From Arthrinium phaeospermum (lineage: Eukaryota > Ascomycota > Sordariomycetes > Amphisphaeriales > Apiosporaceae), in assembly GCA_006503535.1 (NCBI GenBank), contig QYRS01000011.1:1736001-1800000 (forward strand): a stretch of 64,000 nucleotides of DNA. Direction: 5' to 3'. Position numbers and translations under genes: made by a program. The notes beneath the pieces were generated by a model. The model was not told where the DNA came from. It saw only the letters and a list, made by a program, of their open reading frames with translations, and made no database searches. Position 1 is the stretch's first letter. Every line of letters begins with the position of its first letter. Shown here piece by piece: positions 35,032 through 47,895 of this stretch.

Positions 35032-38000
35032 GGTCTCGCATACCCCTACGACGTCCACGGGGAACCCTTTGGTTCCTCCTCCTTGCCCTTTCAATTCAAT
35101 TGAGCCCTCTACCCTGTACTGTTATTCCAACTAGCAGCACCGCTACCAGGGGACCACCAAGCAACCCTAGCGAGCATTTTACTTGACTGCGTAGTGGGGA
35201 CCTGGTCTGCGTCCTGGGAGGGTCCTCCTGGTACCTGCCCTGCGATGGGCGAACTTGGAGGGAAAGTGGGCCTCCTGTTTTTCTTTCTTTAGGTACCTCT
35301 TGTTAGACTCTCGTCTCATCAACATGGAGAGGAGGGAACAGGGGAACAAGGGGGAGGAGACACAATTGAAGAAGAAAAAGAAAAGGATTGATGGGGACTT
35401 GACCAAAACTACCTCGAATCGGCATAGCACAACTGCTTCTCATCTTCTCTGGCTCCCATTCGCTGCATGCTGGTAGGGCATGGTGCCATGTATCAATGTG
35501 CATGTAGATCATTTCTCCCCCAACGTCACTATGCCATGTGTCCGCCCATGTGACTTCTGCAGGATGCATTACTATATCGCTTGGGTCTTGTATCACGGAA
35601 TTCTACCTGGTTCTCTCTTTTTCGGAGGAAGTGATGGTGGTGTTGGGCGTGGTGGTGTATGAGATTGCGCAACTCCCTCCTTCGCTGGGCAGACCATGCG
35701 CTTAGCGCTCCTCCTCCTGGTTTTAAACATCGGGGAGGGGAGGAGAAACACTTGGCGAGTATATGTCTGTGTGAAGCAGGTCAGGCACGTGTTGTAGTAT
35801 GCGTGGGGAGAGACAAGACATGGTGCTCAGAACGGTCCAGTGGTGCTGCTACAGTACAGCGATTGGGCCGAAGACGGAGCGGAAGGGGGAAAACGAGATG
35901 GGAGTAGGTAGGTAGTCTGTTGGAGAAAGCACTGACATTCTCATTGGTGACATGGATATGTGCATTTCGACGGTCGTCCGACTGATCTAAACTTGGATTG
36001 TGAGGGAGAGGGCTCCAGTGTAATAGAAAAGTACGATGGGATGGGATCATCGATGTGCGCCTTGCGACTGGGACAATGCGACAGTACCAAGGAAGTGGCC
36101 CCCCGTACGGGCAGTGTCACTCGACCGGCCTCATGAAACTCCTCGACTTCTATTCAGGAAAACATCGAGTTCATGTTCATGTGCCTCTTGGCATTTCGCT
36201 CGGGGAGATATGCAGGAGGATACCGTCACACTCGTCACGGCTCTCGACGCTCGAGGGCTACGGAACCAGCCGAGCACTAGGCGGGAAAGGCCTTTTTTTT
36301 ATGCAGTCAATAGCTCTCCTCTCCTATAGAGAGAATGCGATATAGCCATCCTTCGTTCCCTTCTTCCTGGCCCGCCTGCAGGTCGGCGAATTCTTCCTGG
36401 CGGTCCCCGGGTCAGCGCGGCGAATGTTATGTAGCATTCGGCACAGGGTCGCTGTTTCGTTTCAACGCGAAGCCCACCACCAACAAGCCTGCACGGAATA
36501 AGGTTAAGAAGCCTACGGCTGCCCGGGTACGGCAGAGGTAAGGGTGCCAGCATGGGGGGACGGAGTGTACCTACCACTACGGGGAGGAGGAGGGGGGGCC
36601 AGAGTTGTCGTTGGCGAGTACCTGGCCTACGTACCTATTGGCGCCAGGGAAAACCTAATCGACCAGTTGCTGCCAAGAGAATCTCCCTAGTGGCATTGGA
36701 TAGACTAGATACGCCATGTCTTGGCTGAGCGAGTATGTATGTAATAGTACTGGGGAGCTATACTGGGCGACAAGTGAATATACCCCGTGTCAGAGCTATC
36801 AATCAATGTCCGGCGCTGCCGCGCTAGGTGATCGTGCGCCGGCATGCCGTCGCTCTGGTGCTTAATAGTGCATGAGCGGGTCTCATGGAAATAAAGAATT
36901 GCCTTTTATACCTGAGAAAAATAGAATTGAAACAGCCTGTTTTAAGAAGTCAAGTCTCGAGGCGTTGATCGAGATTAGGCGGTTCGTGATTGATAGACTG
37001 TATGGGCATGGGTGATTTGGCATTGTCACTGGCAGCTGGAGCCGAATCCTGGGATGGCATCATCTCAAAGAGTCATTTGGAAGCGTGGCTATGCCCCGTC
37101 TACCGTACCAGACTTGGCCAAGACCGACGAACCCGGTTACAGCGCTTGGCTCTCGACAAAAGATGCTTCCAGATATGAAGCCTTTTCCTACGGGGACGGG
37201 GACGGGAAACGCGCTGCTGCGCTTCCTGGGGACCCTAGCGAATTGCCGGGGAAGAAGCCTTAGACAGCATGTAAGCGGAAAAGCATTGGCTGCGGGCCTC
37301 GGGAATGGTTTGGTATCAACAAAGCAATTATTCCCCAGTAGTCAGCAGAGCTATTACGGTGGCATTACCTCAACGTGACAGGCCTGAGATGTCTGCCACG
37401 TCTGGGCCCCAGTAGTACCGCATGGGTAACGTGAACTAATTGAATGGGAATCGTCTCAGCAGCAGACCGTCCAGTTTCTTTTGGCCAGCGTCGAACAAGC
37501 CAATGAGCTGCACAGCTCATTTGGGATCTGAAACACATCTGGTAGGATCAGCGAAAGTCTTCAAGCCAAGAAACATCTCACTTGTCAGCCACATCCACGT
37601 GCATATACATATGTAGCATGGAGCCGAGCTTGTCGACAGCTCGACGACGAGTGATGACCTAAGGACTGACGCACAGCTCAGGACAGAGAGAGGGCTTCCA
37701 GCGGCAATTTCTTCACCTGGGTTGGTCGTACTCTTACCAAGGCCGACCTAGTGCCATCGGGGAACCAGGCTGCCAGGGATAGCAGGGCATTAGACTGAGC
37801 CCCAGTCCCCAATCGGCGTAGTATGGAGATGAACTACCGATGTAACCCCGTAATAACCGTTGCTGGTATCGGGGTGAAAAAGGGACATGTCGACGACGAC
37901 ATGGAGTGGAGGCCTGGAGGCGGTACATCGGCTGTGTAGACGCGAGCACGGGGTTACTGTGTGCTTTCACGGGTTGCCCTATTATACCGGAGAAGCTGAC

Positions 38001-39265
38001 ATTCCATGCAAGGATCATCGAAATCTTGGTCGTCTACTCCTCCGAGCAGCCTCTAGACGGGTCTGGAAGGAGAGCTGGCTTGGTGATGACCTCATGGGCG
38101 AATTGACACTTGCCAAACGGAGAAGCGCTTCCCATCCCGGCCAATGCAGCGAGGCCCTTCAATAGAGAGAACATGAACGAACCGAAGACGCGACATTCCC
38201 GCAGCTACTGTACTAGAACCGGAACCGTTCTCGCGGGCGTCGGATTCCCTTTTTCTTTTGTTTATTACGCAGGAACTCGAGTAGTTCGCAGTTCGCAGGT
38301 GCCGATTGGCCAACAGTTCCGTGTCGGCGGTCCTAAAACAGAGGTCGTCAAAGGCCCGTAAGTGGCGAAGCCACAATGCAGTAGTCCCGATGCACAACAA
38401 GGGCGATCAGTGCATCCGTCTGTAGCCTGTACTGTAGGTAAGAACTAGCCCTCCTCGCCTAGGCTGTCAAGCCGCTGTTGTGTGTGTGGGTGGAGGTGGG
38501 TGTTTGCCCATGGTTTCTTCTTCCTGCTCTCCCAGCCCGGCAATCCACAGTCGCAATCTCATGCAGAGACTGATAGCCTCAACTTGACGAGCCAAGACGA
38601 GGGCCAAGGGAATGCGGTACATAGGGCGCCTCTTGACCGACTCGGATCCGCGATGGAGCGAAATCCCCATGCCTCTCTTCCTCTGGTAAATAGGGAGAGA
38701 ACCCGTAGGGTATCAACCATGGGCGACCACGGTTACATCGCTTAATTGCCGTGTTTTCATCATCCCAACGGGGTGGTGCCTGGGTTGGCATTCTCCTCCA
38801 AAGCGGGCTGGGAACATGGCTCTGGCCAGGCCATGATCAGCAGGGTCGCCAAGCCAGTTCTCAGGGCGTTGATTGCATGGGGAGGGGGAAAGGGTGACAG
38901 TTTGTGGGCTGAGGAATATAACCAGACCGAATACGGCCAATACACAACAGTCATCATGCAGGTTTTCTTCAATTCTCGGCTACCCCTGCAAGTCAGGCAG
39001 CATGACCCATTGTCGATCTTTGACGTTTGGCTGCTCTGTCAACAGGGATCATCCCTACTAGCATCTGACGGAATAAACCTTAAAAGGAATACCCCCTTGG
39101 CAGGCCCCATCTGCTGCTCCATGCTGCTCCATGCTGCTCCTTTGTGCTGGTCCCGACAATAAAATACCGCCCCTCCATATCCCGCCCTGCCAGCTTACCT
39201 AAAGAGAAAGGAGTAGAGGAGGAGAGGAGGAGAGGAGGAGGAGAATAGAAACGGCTCAATTGAGT

Positions 39266-39568
39266 ATGGCTCGCACCCGCTGGCCCAAAGGCCCAAACGG
39301 CCCGTCGTCTCGCCCAGGCCAAGAGGAGCTCGCCGCCGTGTTGGAACGGGAGAATGGGAACTTGTCCCAGCAGATGGCAAATCTCAACATTGCCATATCC
39401 GACCCCGTCGTGTCCATCTTGCGTAATTGCGCCGACGTCAAGGTGTTGTTACCTGTAACCCAGGCTTGGCCAGCCGCTTGTAGCGCCGAAGTAGTGAGAC
39501 CCTCCCACTACAGCATTTCTCCAGCATGTCTCAACCGCGAGGATCACCGCAACAAAAGAGACCAATAA
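39266..39568 (+). CDS. Possible small protein gene (100 aa), doubtful
   Basis: From ATG 39266 the first 60 codons have strongly coding-like choice (C/G in third position) and encode a plausible amphipathic stretch: EELAAVLERENGNLSQQMAN, then LNIAISDPVVSILRN. From about 39450 the composition turns random, so either the frame ends in an unrecognised intron or this is chance. No family recognised. It stands alone inside the gene-free region upstream of the WOPR regulator. Confidence 0.25.
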   Translation: MARTRWPKGPNGPSSRPGQEELAAVLERENGNLSQQMANLNIAISDPVVSILRNCADVKVLLPVTQAWPAACSAEVVRPSHYSISPACLNREDHRNKRDQ

Positions 39569-41046
39569 AAAGAGAAGAAGAAAAAACAAGGGGCAGAGAA
39601 CAATGAAGCATTGGCTTGATTCGGATCGCCTCAGCCGTCACTGTCCTTATTCAGGGTCCCTGCACTGGGCGATAGCTGAGAGAGAGAGCGCGCGCTGCTT
39701 GCGACAATCTCACTCACCCTCGGTACGGGCATAGATATGACCGGCCTGCACCGCATCCGTACATATCTTCAGCAATAGCCGCAGAAGCAGAGCCTCAATG
39801 CGTCATCGTCGGCACCCGCGGCATCCTAGACTCAGCGCGCATTCGCTTGTCGTTGGTCGTCGAGGTCGGCGATCAAAATGGCAAGTGATATATCTGCACC
39901 ATCTGTCCATGGTTGGACCATTCGTACCATGCATGCCTGCAGCTTTTCCGCAGACCCAAGGTGGCATCCGCATCTGGGCGTGCTGGGCCAGATTTTCCAA
40001 ATATGGAATATGACAAGTACCAAGTAGCTACTGTAACTAGATGATGGGCACTGCCCTACAATTACTAACTTGGATGTTTGGTGGGGAATGGCGTGGTGGT
40101 TGAAGAAGAGGTCGATCCGGCACTCGCTGAACCAAGATTACTTAGCAGAGGCGCTGTCTAGGCCCTGAGACCTTTTCCCCTACCCCTGCTAGGCGCAATC
40201 TCTTTGCCAAGTATTTGGGCAGAACGCAGTGTAACGCTGGGAAGGGGGCAGGCTGCGTCTGGGGATGATGGCTGTTTGCAGTTGATGCTGTAATCTACTA
40301 CTATACCAGCCATGTATCGACTGACTGATAGCATAGCTGTCATATGTATGATGGAACGAACGAATGAGCGAATGAACGCATTAGTGGTAGGTACTGCACC
40401 AGTAAGAGAGAAGGAGGGGCGTTTGCTACCTAGGCTAAGAGATAGGTAAGGTACTTTTTTCGAGTCCAAACGAACTGTGCAACTAAGATCGTTGAACTGG
40501 TCTTGTTCGCTAATGCGCCTCCAATTCGGCAAGCCTACCGCTGCGTCGGCTTACGACGGACTCATGTTGCTTGTTGCTGCTGCAGATGTGGCAGTTGGCA
40601 CTATGCGCCGCCGCTAGATGGGGGGCACACGGACCCAATCCCATATCACCTCTATTCGGCCGATTGATGGAAGTACTTTAAAAAAAAAAAGAAGGCGGAC
40701 GGACACAGGCAATATTCGCGAACTGGAGCAAAAAAGAACGGGTGCATGGTTGGTTGGTGCGCTCATCAAATATCAAATATCAAATATCTACATAGCATCG
40801 TCGATGGTTGCTGCCTGCCCATGCCATTCGCAGTCGCGTTCGGGGTCGACAAGTTTAAGCAACATAAGCCGGTTTCCATGTTCATAACGGATCTGACAGC
40901 TGCATTGCCCCGGAGTAAGAAGCTTGTCGGAAAGAGGCAACCAAACCACCTACAACGTAGTACCATAGTGGTACATATGCACTTAGGAAAGAGCTAGGGG
41001 GGCGACAGGGTAGCTCCAGTTCATAAGGCGAGCGAGCATGCACGCC

Positions 41047-41066
41047 CACACACACACACACACACA
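41047..41066. repeat. (CA)10 microsatellite
   Basis: Ten uninterrupted CA units. Confidence 0.95.
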
Positions 41067-42999
41067 TACCACAACCCCCCATATTTGGTTGATGATTGAT
41101 GATTTCCACCTCGTTTCAACAACGACATGAGAACGCACTACTAGCAATGTTCGTTTCCCGCTACCGCTCTTGCTGGTAGCAGCCTCTCCACACGAGCAAT
41201 CGGTTGCTAAAATCACCTTTTTCCTGTCCAGCTAGGGTGTTCACTTAGCCGGTCGTTTTGTGAATGGCGTATGATCTCATTGGAGGGCGATGCCTTCCGA
41301 GGCCCCTCCCCCCCTGCACTTCTTTCTTCTCTTGAACGGCGACTACCTACTACTAGGTGCTAGGTATGTACTACTACTGGGTGCGGTGACCCACGAAGTG
41401 CTAGCGGGCTCGCGGGCTGCATATTATCATCGACATCCATGTTTCGTGGCCATGTGTGCAAACCCTGTCGCGCCCGCGGCAAGTCACAGTACGACATTGT
41501 GTTACTAGCGCGGCTCACCTGGCACTGGACCTTCGCCCGCCAACGACGACAACGACGACGACCACCGCCCAGCCACAGCCTTTCGGTCGTTACTCCAACA
41601 TCGGTAGCGAAGGGTTCCCGGTATAAGGCGAGGGAGACAAGGAGATAGGCGAAAAGCGCCCAACAAGCAACATGTGAAAACAGCCCAGGCGCCACGCCCA
41701 TGGGCTAACGGAGAGCCAAGAAGACGCAATAGTCAGACAGTCAGTCAGTATCCTGGCTTGGCCGACCCTTCACCTATTTCTCTTCCAATATCAAAAGAAA
41801 AAGCGGCAGACGACAGTCGTATCCAATGTATGTACGCACATCCATCCATCCATTCGTTCATCCAACCCAGACAGCAATTACGTCGTACAACATGCTCCCC
41901 TTGTAGCAATGGATCCCACCTGCAGGCCTGCGTCAAATAGTACCCGGCCTAGTCCCCACCTGTACCGCTACGAGCCGCCAATTCTCTGCGCACCATCTCT
42001 CGCATTTATCTGCTCTGCGACGGTATTGATTCAGCGCCCACCGTGCTGCTGCTCCGGTGCGGATTGCGGATTTTCCGCATTTGCAGCTACACAGTTACAC
42101 AGTATACGCCACATAATACGACAATCTCCAAATGCCCAGACCAGGGCGGCAGGATCGTTTCTCGTTTCGATCCTGTACGTACAATGTAGCTCGACATGGT
42201 ACGACAATCAAGAGTTTCGAAACATAATGCCAGAACTAGTGCCATGCAGGCAGAATCATGACTTGACTGGTCATATTGTGCCAAAGGTGTTTCTGCGAGA
42301 TTGGCGATCCCCTTGAGAATCATGATAGCTACTACCTACTACTAGATACTACCACCACCACTATGTGCACCAGGTCGGTGCAGCAACTCCCGAGCTGGTC
42401 CCCCGAGGTGACAGCATGGGTTCCACATGCGCTTGCTAGCTTAATGACCTCGCCTAGCATCTTCCTTCCCCTACGTGGGGATACACTGGCGCGTCTGTCG
42501 AGCAAGATGGCGCGCCCGGAGCTTCATCCTGACTGGTTTTGATTAGCCAGAGGGTACCAAGACCGGCTAATTAATTACGACCTAGGTTAGTGTCAAGTCG
42601 CCGTTCACAGCATCGACCGTGATGATATACGAGATACTTGTCCGCCAACCCCTCACTTATCTCAGCCCGGCGATAGTTATGTGTCAATTCGCAAGTACTA
42701 CTATGTGCTCTCTCTCTGCATGATCGGACTAGTAGGTGATCCGTATGGCGCGCATTTATGGCGCGCACAGACAATCGTAAGATAAAAGTCATCATCGACC
42801 TCACCCGTCGACGCCACAGACGAATACGGACTGACACTTGTGATATGATGCACGGCTCTGGTGTCAATCACTGCGCGGGTTGCTCGTCCAGCGAGAGCCT
42901 GCTCCCGGGCGCCCCGTCCCCCAATCGGAACGCGCGCTCGACAGGAAATGAGCTGATGATACATTATGACACTCTCGCGCGAGCGCGGGATAGAGGTGG

Positions 43000-45492
43000 T
43001 CAGTCCCCGAGGAACAGCCACGGCCGCTTCGACCTGGTCCGCCCGTAGTTGTCGTCGCCGGTTGCGACTATTGGGACGGGAATGCTGCCCAGGAAGACAG
43101 ACATGTCGGATGGGGGCGCCCTATTCGCTGGGACGCTCCCCACCCCTGGCTGGGCTGCAGGGATCACCACCCCACACTCCCAATTACGGCAACTCAGCTT
43201 GGGCTTGCCCGTCTTTTTCTCGCTGGTCAAGCGTCCCCTAGAAAAGGTGAGGCCCCTAGTGGTCAGCGGGCTGCCCAGTATTACCCAGAAGAGAAAACGA
43301 GACGAGCACCTACCATGCGCTTTCCGACAGGTTGGCAGACCCTACGTAGCCCCAAGCGGCCGGCCCTCCGTTCGGATCTTGCCTGCGAACCAGCATGATC
43401 TTGCTATGGAGCAGGAGACCATTGCGGACATTCTTGTAATCGTAGACGAGGTTTCGTGGGAAAGTATCGGAATCCCACCATTTGGTCTGCGCGCAGATGG
43501 TCCCGGCCGACTAATTTTGAGAGAGGTCAGTTGGTACGACGACCATGTTTGAGAAAACGAAGAAGCGGCCGGCATGTTGCCTTGGCGTACCTTCGGCCCT
43601 CCGCGACTCTGCGCAACAGTATCGTGGGAGGGAAAGTAGATCCGCAGGTGATCTTCAATGGTCGAGGAGGCCTCGTGCTTGGCATCGGCCTTTTTGGTCT
43701 TGGCCTTTGAGGTTCTCTCGCGGAGCACCTTCTGGCCGTCGTCGCCCTGTGCAGCATAGTACAAGGCGCACAGCAATTCCTGGTTGACTGACCCGAGCGA
43801 CGAAATGACAAGGTCAATGTCGATCAGGCTCGGTGTGTTGAGGCCCAACGCAGACACTGCCCTGCCCAGCCCACAATATCCTGGCACCCCCGGGGTTAAC
43901 ACGAATGCCTCCCAAAGTCGTTGGGAAAGGGAATGAAGTCCTATTGACTTTCACCATATTTAAGCTTACCTGTTCGTTTCCAACTGTCATCCACGTGGGT
44001 GCTTCCGCTGCCCATGCACGTTAGTGGAAAAGTAAAACTGGGAAACGGTTGCGAGGTCCTTACATCGTGTGTACGAAGGCGTAACGGTTCGTCTCTGAGA
44101 AATCATACTTTGTTAGACTTGTGACTAAACCTTTGTCCAAACCCTGCGCCGTGAGAAAGTAACAGAGCTCTTCTCCAAACATGGTAAGTTTGTTAGTTGC
44201 GGCCGCTTCGGGTGTCTGAACTTTGGGAAGATCAATTATGAAAACAATCTGCATAGCAGTCAGCGATGCTGCGGCATATGCAGGGGGGTGGGTGATGGGT
44301 GTCCTCGCACATTCTCCATAGTCCCCGTCTCACCCCAGTCGTAAGGCACGAAATTGCCACTCGGGACGACGATGCGCAGGTAACTAGGGAACCGTAGCAG
44401 TTGTAATTTGGAGTGCATGGAGCCCATGGGAAGCATTGGCGGGAAACAGAACCGGACATTCTCGTTGGGGGCGTTTGCCTCGATTTCCATCCGCTGCAAC
44501 AATAGTGAGTACCTGTAGACGCCCGGTGACAATTGCAGCAGAACATACGTGTTGCGCGTTGGATGCATAGGCGATGCACATGAGCTTTGTCCTGGAGACA
44601 TTGATTTTGGAGAGCATCCATTCATCGTCCCACTGACTGTAACCTTGTGATCAGCGACGGCGGCGGCGGCATGCGTAGGGGGTAAGGGGGTTGACGGTGC
44701 ATCCTGAGAAGGTGTGGACACGACCGTCAGGTCTAGACCACAGCATGGTCTTTTCATCCTGGTCCATTGGGGTGACTTACAAGGAGCTGACGATGGCTAG
44801 CTGTAGCTGGTCCTTTTGGAGTATTTCGTCGATCTTGATATCGTCCCCCGTTCTTGGGAAGCCGGCAGCCCAAGTTTTCTTGACGACGCCCTTGGGCCAG
44901 CGCAAACCGCCAGTGGGAGGGGGCATAGGCCTGGACGGAGGGTCTTGACTCGTTGACAGCGGGACCCCTGTCAAGGGTGCACGGAATGCACCCTCTCCCA
45001 GCCGGCCTGCGCCAGTGATGTGCTGAAGCTGCTTCCCCGAGATGCAGAGACCGTTTTTAGCCGACGATTGCGATCTTGAGAGTCCTGCTCTGAATCGGGC
45101 ACCTTTCGTTTGCCAAGTCTCGTCAACCGCTCCTCCTCCATCTTCTTTCGATCAAGACCCAAGGCAGCAAGGCCGCCCTGGGCGGGCTGTGTTGGCTGCT
45201 GGGCTGCAGGTGAGGAGGGTTTCATATGCTGGTTGGGGCCCTGCTTCTCGTCTGGCAGTGGCAGTCGGTGAGATGAGCGGTAGACGGGAGGCTTCTCCAA
45301 GTCGTCCTCGTCTTCCTCGTCCGAACTAAGCTGTATTGGGCCATCCGATGCTGAATTGCTGCCCTGTCCAGCAGCAGCCCCATCTTGGAGGGAGAGGGCG
45401 ATGGCATAGCGAAGAGCGGCCTCCTCGTCCTCAAACTCCCCATTGCCATCCATCGAAACGTCCCCGTTGGCAACCAATCCAGGTTTGGACAA
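43000..45492 (-). CDS. TDP1: Tyrosyl-DNA phosphodiesterase 1 with N-terminal UIM
   Basis: Nine exons: 45492-45103, 45022-44781, 44636-44549, 44493-44311, 44248-44064, 44007-43970, 43880-43591, 43510-43314 and 43237-43000; 616 aa. The two phospholipase-D-type active-site motifs are present: H267-S-K269 in MGSMHSKLQLL with GNFVPYDWGETG after it, and H507-S-K509 in GLLLHSKIML with Asn532 in GSANLSESAW. The closing KLSCRNWECGVVIP block is also typical. Tdp1 hydrolyses 3'-phosphotyrosyl links left by trapped topoisomerase I, in the nucleus. Residues 21-37 (EDEEAALRYAIALSLQD) read as a ubiquitin-interacting motif, followed by an acidic Ser patch (SSDEEDEDD). The first intron (donor GTGCCC at 45102) is the weakest border; the other eight exons are firm and the total is in frame. 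Confidence 0.93.
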
Positions 45493-47895
45493 ATTACATC
45501 AGAATCCAGCACAGCCGCAGAAACAGGAGGTTCCAGCAGTAGCAAGGACGATGAGATGGGATTGGATGTTTCTTTGGTGTGGTCCCTGCTTGGGCAGGCA
45601 GACGCGCGATGTATGCCAAGTCCAAGAAGGTAAGGTTGTTTGTTTGTCGCAGGCACGTGATCCGAGCTCCCTGCCAGCTGCATGAAATCCCCAATTCCAA
45701 ATGGATTTCCAGGACAACGGGCAATCAATCAAATCAATCAAATCAGTTTGATCTGATAACGAATGGAAGCAAGTGAAATTGAAGTTCCAACAATTGGAAT
45801 GCCGTACCTGCATGTACCCAGGTACCCAAAAGGCCAAGCCCAATGCGGGACAACACGTCTGCACCGCCGCCCATCCGCACGGCGTTGTTGGGCAATTGAA
45901 TGATTGATACTGATCGTCGAGACGTCAATGTACTACTAACTACCTCCTAACCCCTACGACCCCTACCTCGAGTACATCCTAAACACCGACACCCACAACC
46001 ACAACTCCGCAGGCGACAGAGAATGAGTCGCAGAGGACAGCCCCTCAGCAACCTAAAGCCCGAAAAACGGTGGTATTTCGGTGGATATACCTAATTGTAG
46101 GATGGCCTGTGGTACTGTGCTTCGACCTCTCTCTCTCTGTGTGTGTGTCTCCGCCCAGCGCGCCGAGCCTCTGGGCGTTACATGAAGAGATGCATTGGAC
46201 GTGCGATCGGAACAACCCGCGCATGCCTAGAATAGCCGAGTCGATGCAATGAGCGCCCAGCCTTTGCTTGTACGGTCTTGGGTCCATGCCAATATCAAGG
46301 TCATGTCAGTGTCGGTCTGCCTTACTGGAGCTAGTCCTGGTCACCCTCAACCACGGCTTGGCCTAGGCCGGATTGTGTGCGTGTGTGTGTGCATGTAGTG
46401 TGCGTCGCATCGCGCTGAAAGGATCGATCTGCCGGCCGGACTTGTTATCCCTCCTCTCCCCGCCTCCGCGGGGCCCATTACCGGAGCCGTGGGATTGGCG
46501 TGAGCAAGTTTCCAAGCTCACGGGTTCCCTCTACCTCGGGATGTCGCGCCAAAACCTGGCCCCGATGCCACCATCGCAACAGACCTGGTCGCTGTCCGGC
46601 TCTTGCAGTCGGGTCGATCCCAAGTCCGGGGTGGCTTGCCTTGCTAACCCCGCGCAGGGGTAGCAGTAGCAACGACGACACCAGCAACGATCCCTGACCC
46701 GCGAGCCTTTCTCGGGGTTCCTTTCCCATCAACGACAACAACACACCATCTCATCGGCAGCTAAGGAAAGAGACTCGTCCATTGCCGGAAATCAGACGAC
46801 CAACCAATATATTGTACCAACCCCGGGAAATTGCCCCGAAACTGAATCTTGACGAGGTGCAAGGGACCACAGGGTATCAGCCGCGCCTGACTCCGTTGCC
46901 GAGGTAGACCAAGACCCCCATGGAGAAGTCGGAACAGTCCCATCTCTTCGCCTCTAAAACAAGGCCGTTACAGACGCCGGTGAGGGTCCATCCACAACGT
47001 GCACCCCTGCAAGGAACAAGCTCTTGGATCACCCCGAGCTAGAGAAGGAGGGAAACGGTAAGTCACCAATACCGATTAACCAGAGGAAACACATGGCATT
47101 CCTTAGACTGCTCGCCGTGATAGAAGCTGCTAGTGATGTTCATATGCCAATGCAACTTGATGCTGCCTCGGGTTTCTACCTACTCACCAAGGATCCTGTA
47201 CTTTCATTGAGGCTGCTTTGGGTGAAGGGACGTTTTCCAGTCAAGGAACACCCTGAGTCTCCAAGTGGTTCTACCTCTACACACTTACATGTGCCAAAAC
47301 GTTGTGAGCACCACCTTTCCCATGTGCCCTTGATCCCAATGATCTATCTCAAGCTTTTATACGTATTGAAATTCACTGGAATGGTATGGATCCCCATCTT
47401 GGTAAGGGCGACGTATTATGCCATCGTAGTTACCACAAAAGCGAGTTACCAGACAGCTCCATCGACGACAACTGTTCATTAGTTATCAAAGTTACGCACA
47501 CCGTGAAACGAATAGAATAAGAGCATGAGATTTGTTTGATCAAATTTGAATTAAGTTATCGAATACCTCTTGGGTAATTCGAAAGTGGCCACCAGACTTA
47601 GGTGCCTCTAGTTGAAGTAACTAGCCATGAACCTGCCATGTTGCCAGCTGTGATATATCCTCCGTCCAATGTAATTGCAGGACTTTACCAAAACTCCTCC
47701 TCCGTAATTCCAAAATGGGTATCATGTAAAAACACCAAAACACCAGCCCGATGACGCCGCATCAACTCCCGTGTCTTCTGACACTCCCAGAATCCCATGA
47801 CCAGCATTGGGTCATCCGTCCTCCGATATAGCTCGACAAGTTGTGTCTCCTCTCCTCACGAACGGGTCACAGACCCCACGAGTTGCATTCTCGCT
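45493..47895. other. Intergenic region, no supported gene
   Basis: The TDP1 upstream region and a spacer. Contains CT/GT dinucleotide runs (46129-46148, 46377-46393). A frame with ATG at 47093 (to 47482, 129 codons) is Leu/Val-rich without recognisable domain or splice signals and is left uncalled. Confidence 0.5.

Larger units (their letters stand above)
32201..42999. other. 10.8-kb gene-free region upstream of the WOPR regulator
   Basis: No frame here shows a known domain, plausible splice structure or sustained coding-type codon choice. The longest ones (187 codons at 32559-33122 minus, 191 codons at 33278-33853 minus) look like chance frames. A 100-codon frame at 39266-39568 is the one doubtful exception. 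The stretch has many simple repeats: (CT)n 35015-35031, (CA)10 41047-41066, (GA)-rich 33985-34010. A WOPR-type core TTAAAGT occurs at 32512-32518, 33121-33127 (reverse) and 40675-40681 (reverse). It probably contains the WOPR promoter and possibly long leader or non-coding RNAs. Confidence 0.6.

Noticed and set aside
43342..43902. Long frame continuing through the TDP1 exon 7 donor
   Set aside because: Splicing at 43591/43510 restores the second active-site HSK motif in another frame, so the read-through is intron.
47093..47482. 129-codon Leu/Val-rich frame on the plus strand
   Set aside because: No family, splice signal or codon bias; left uncalled.
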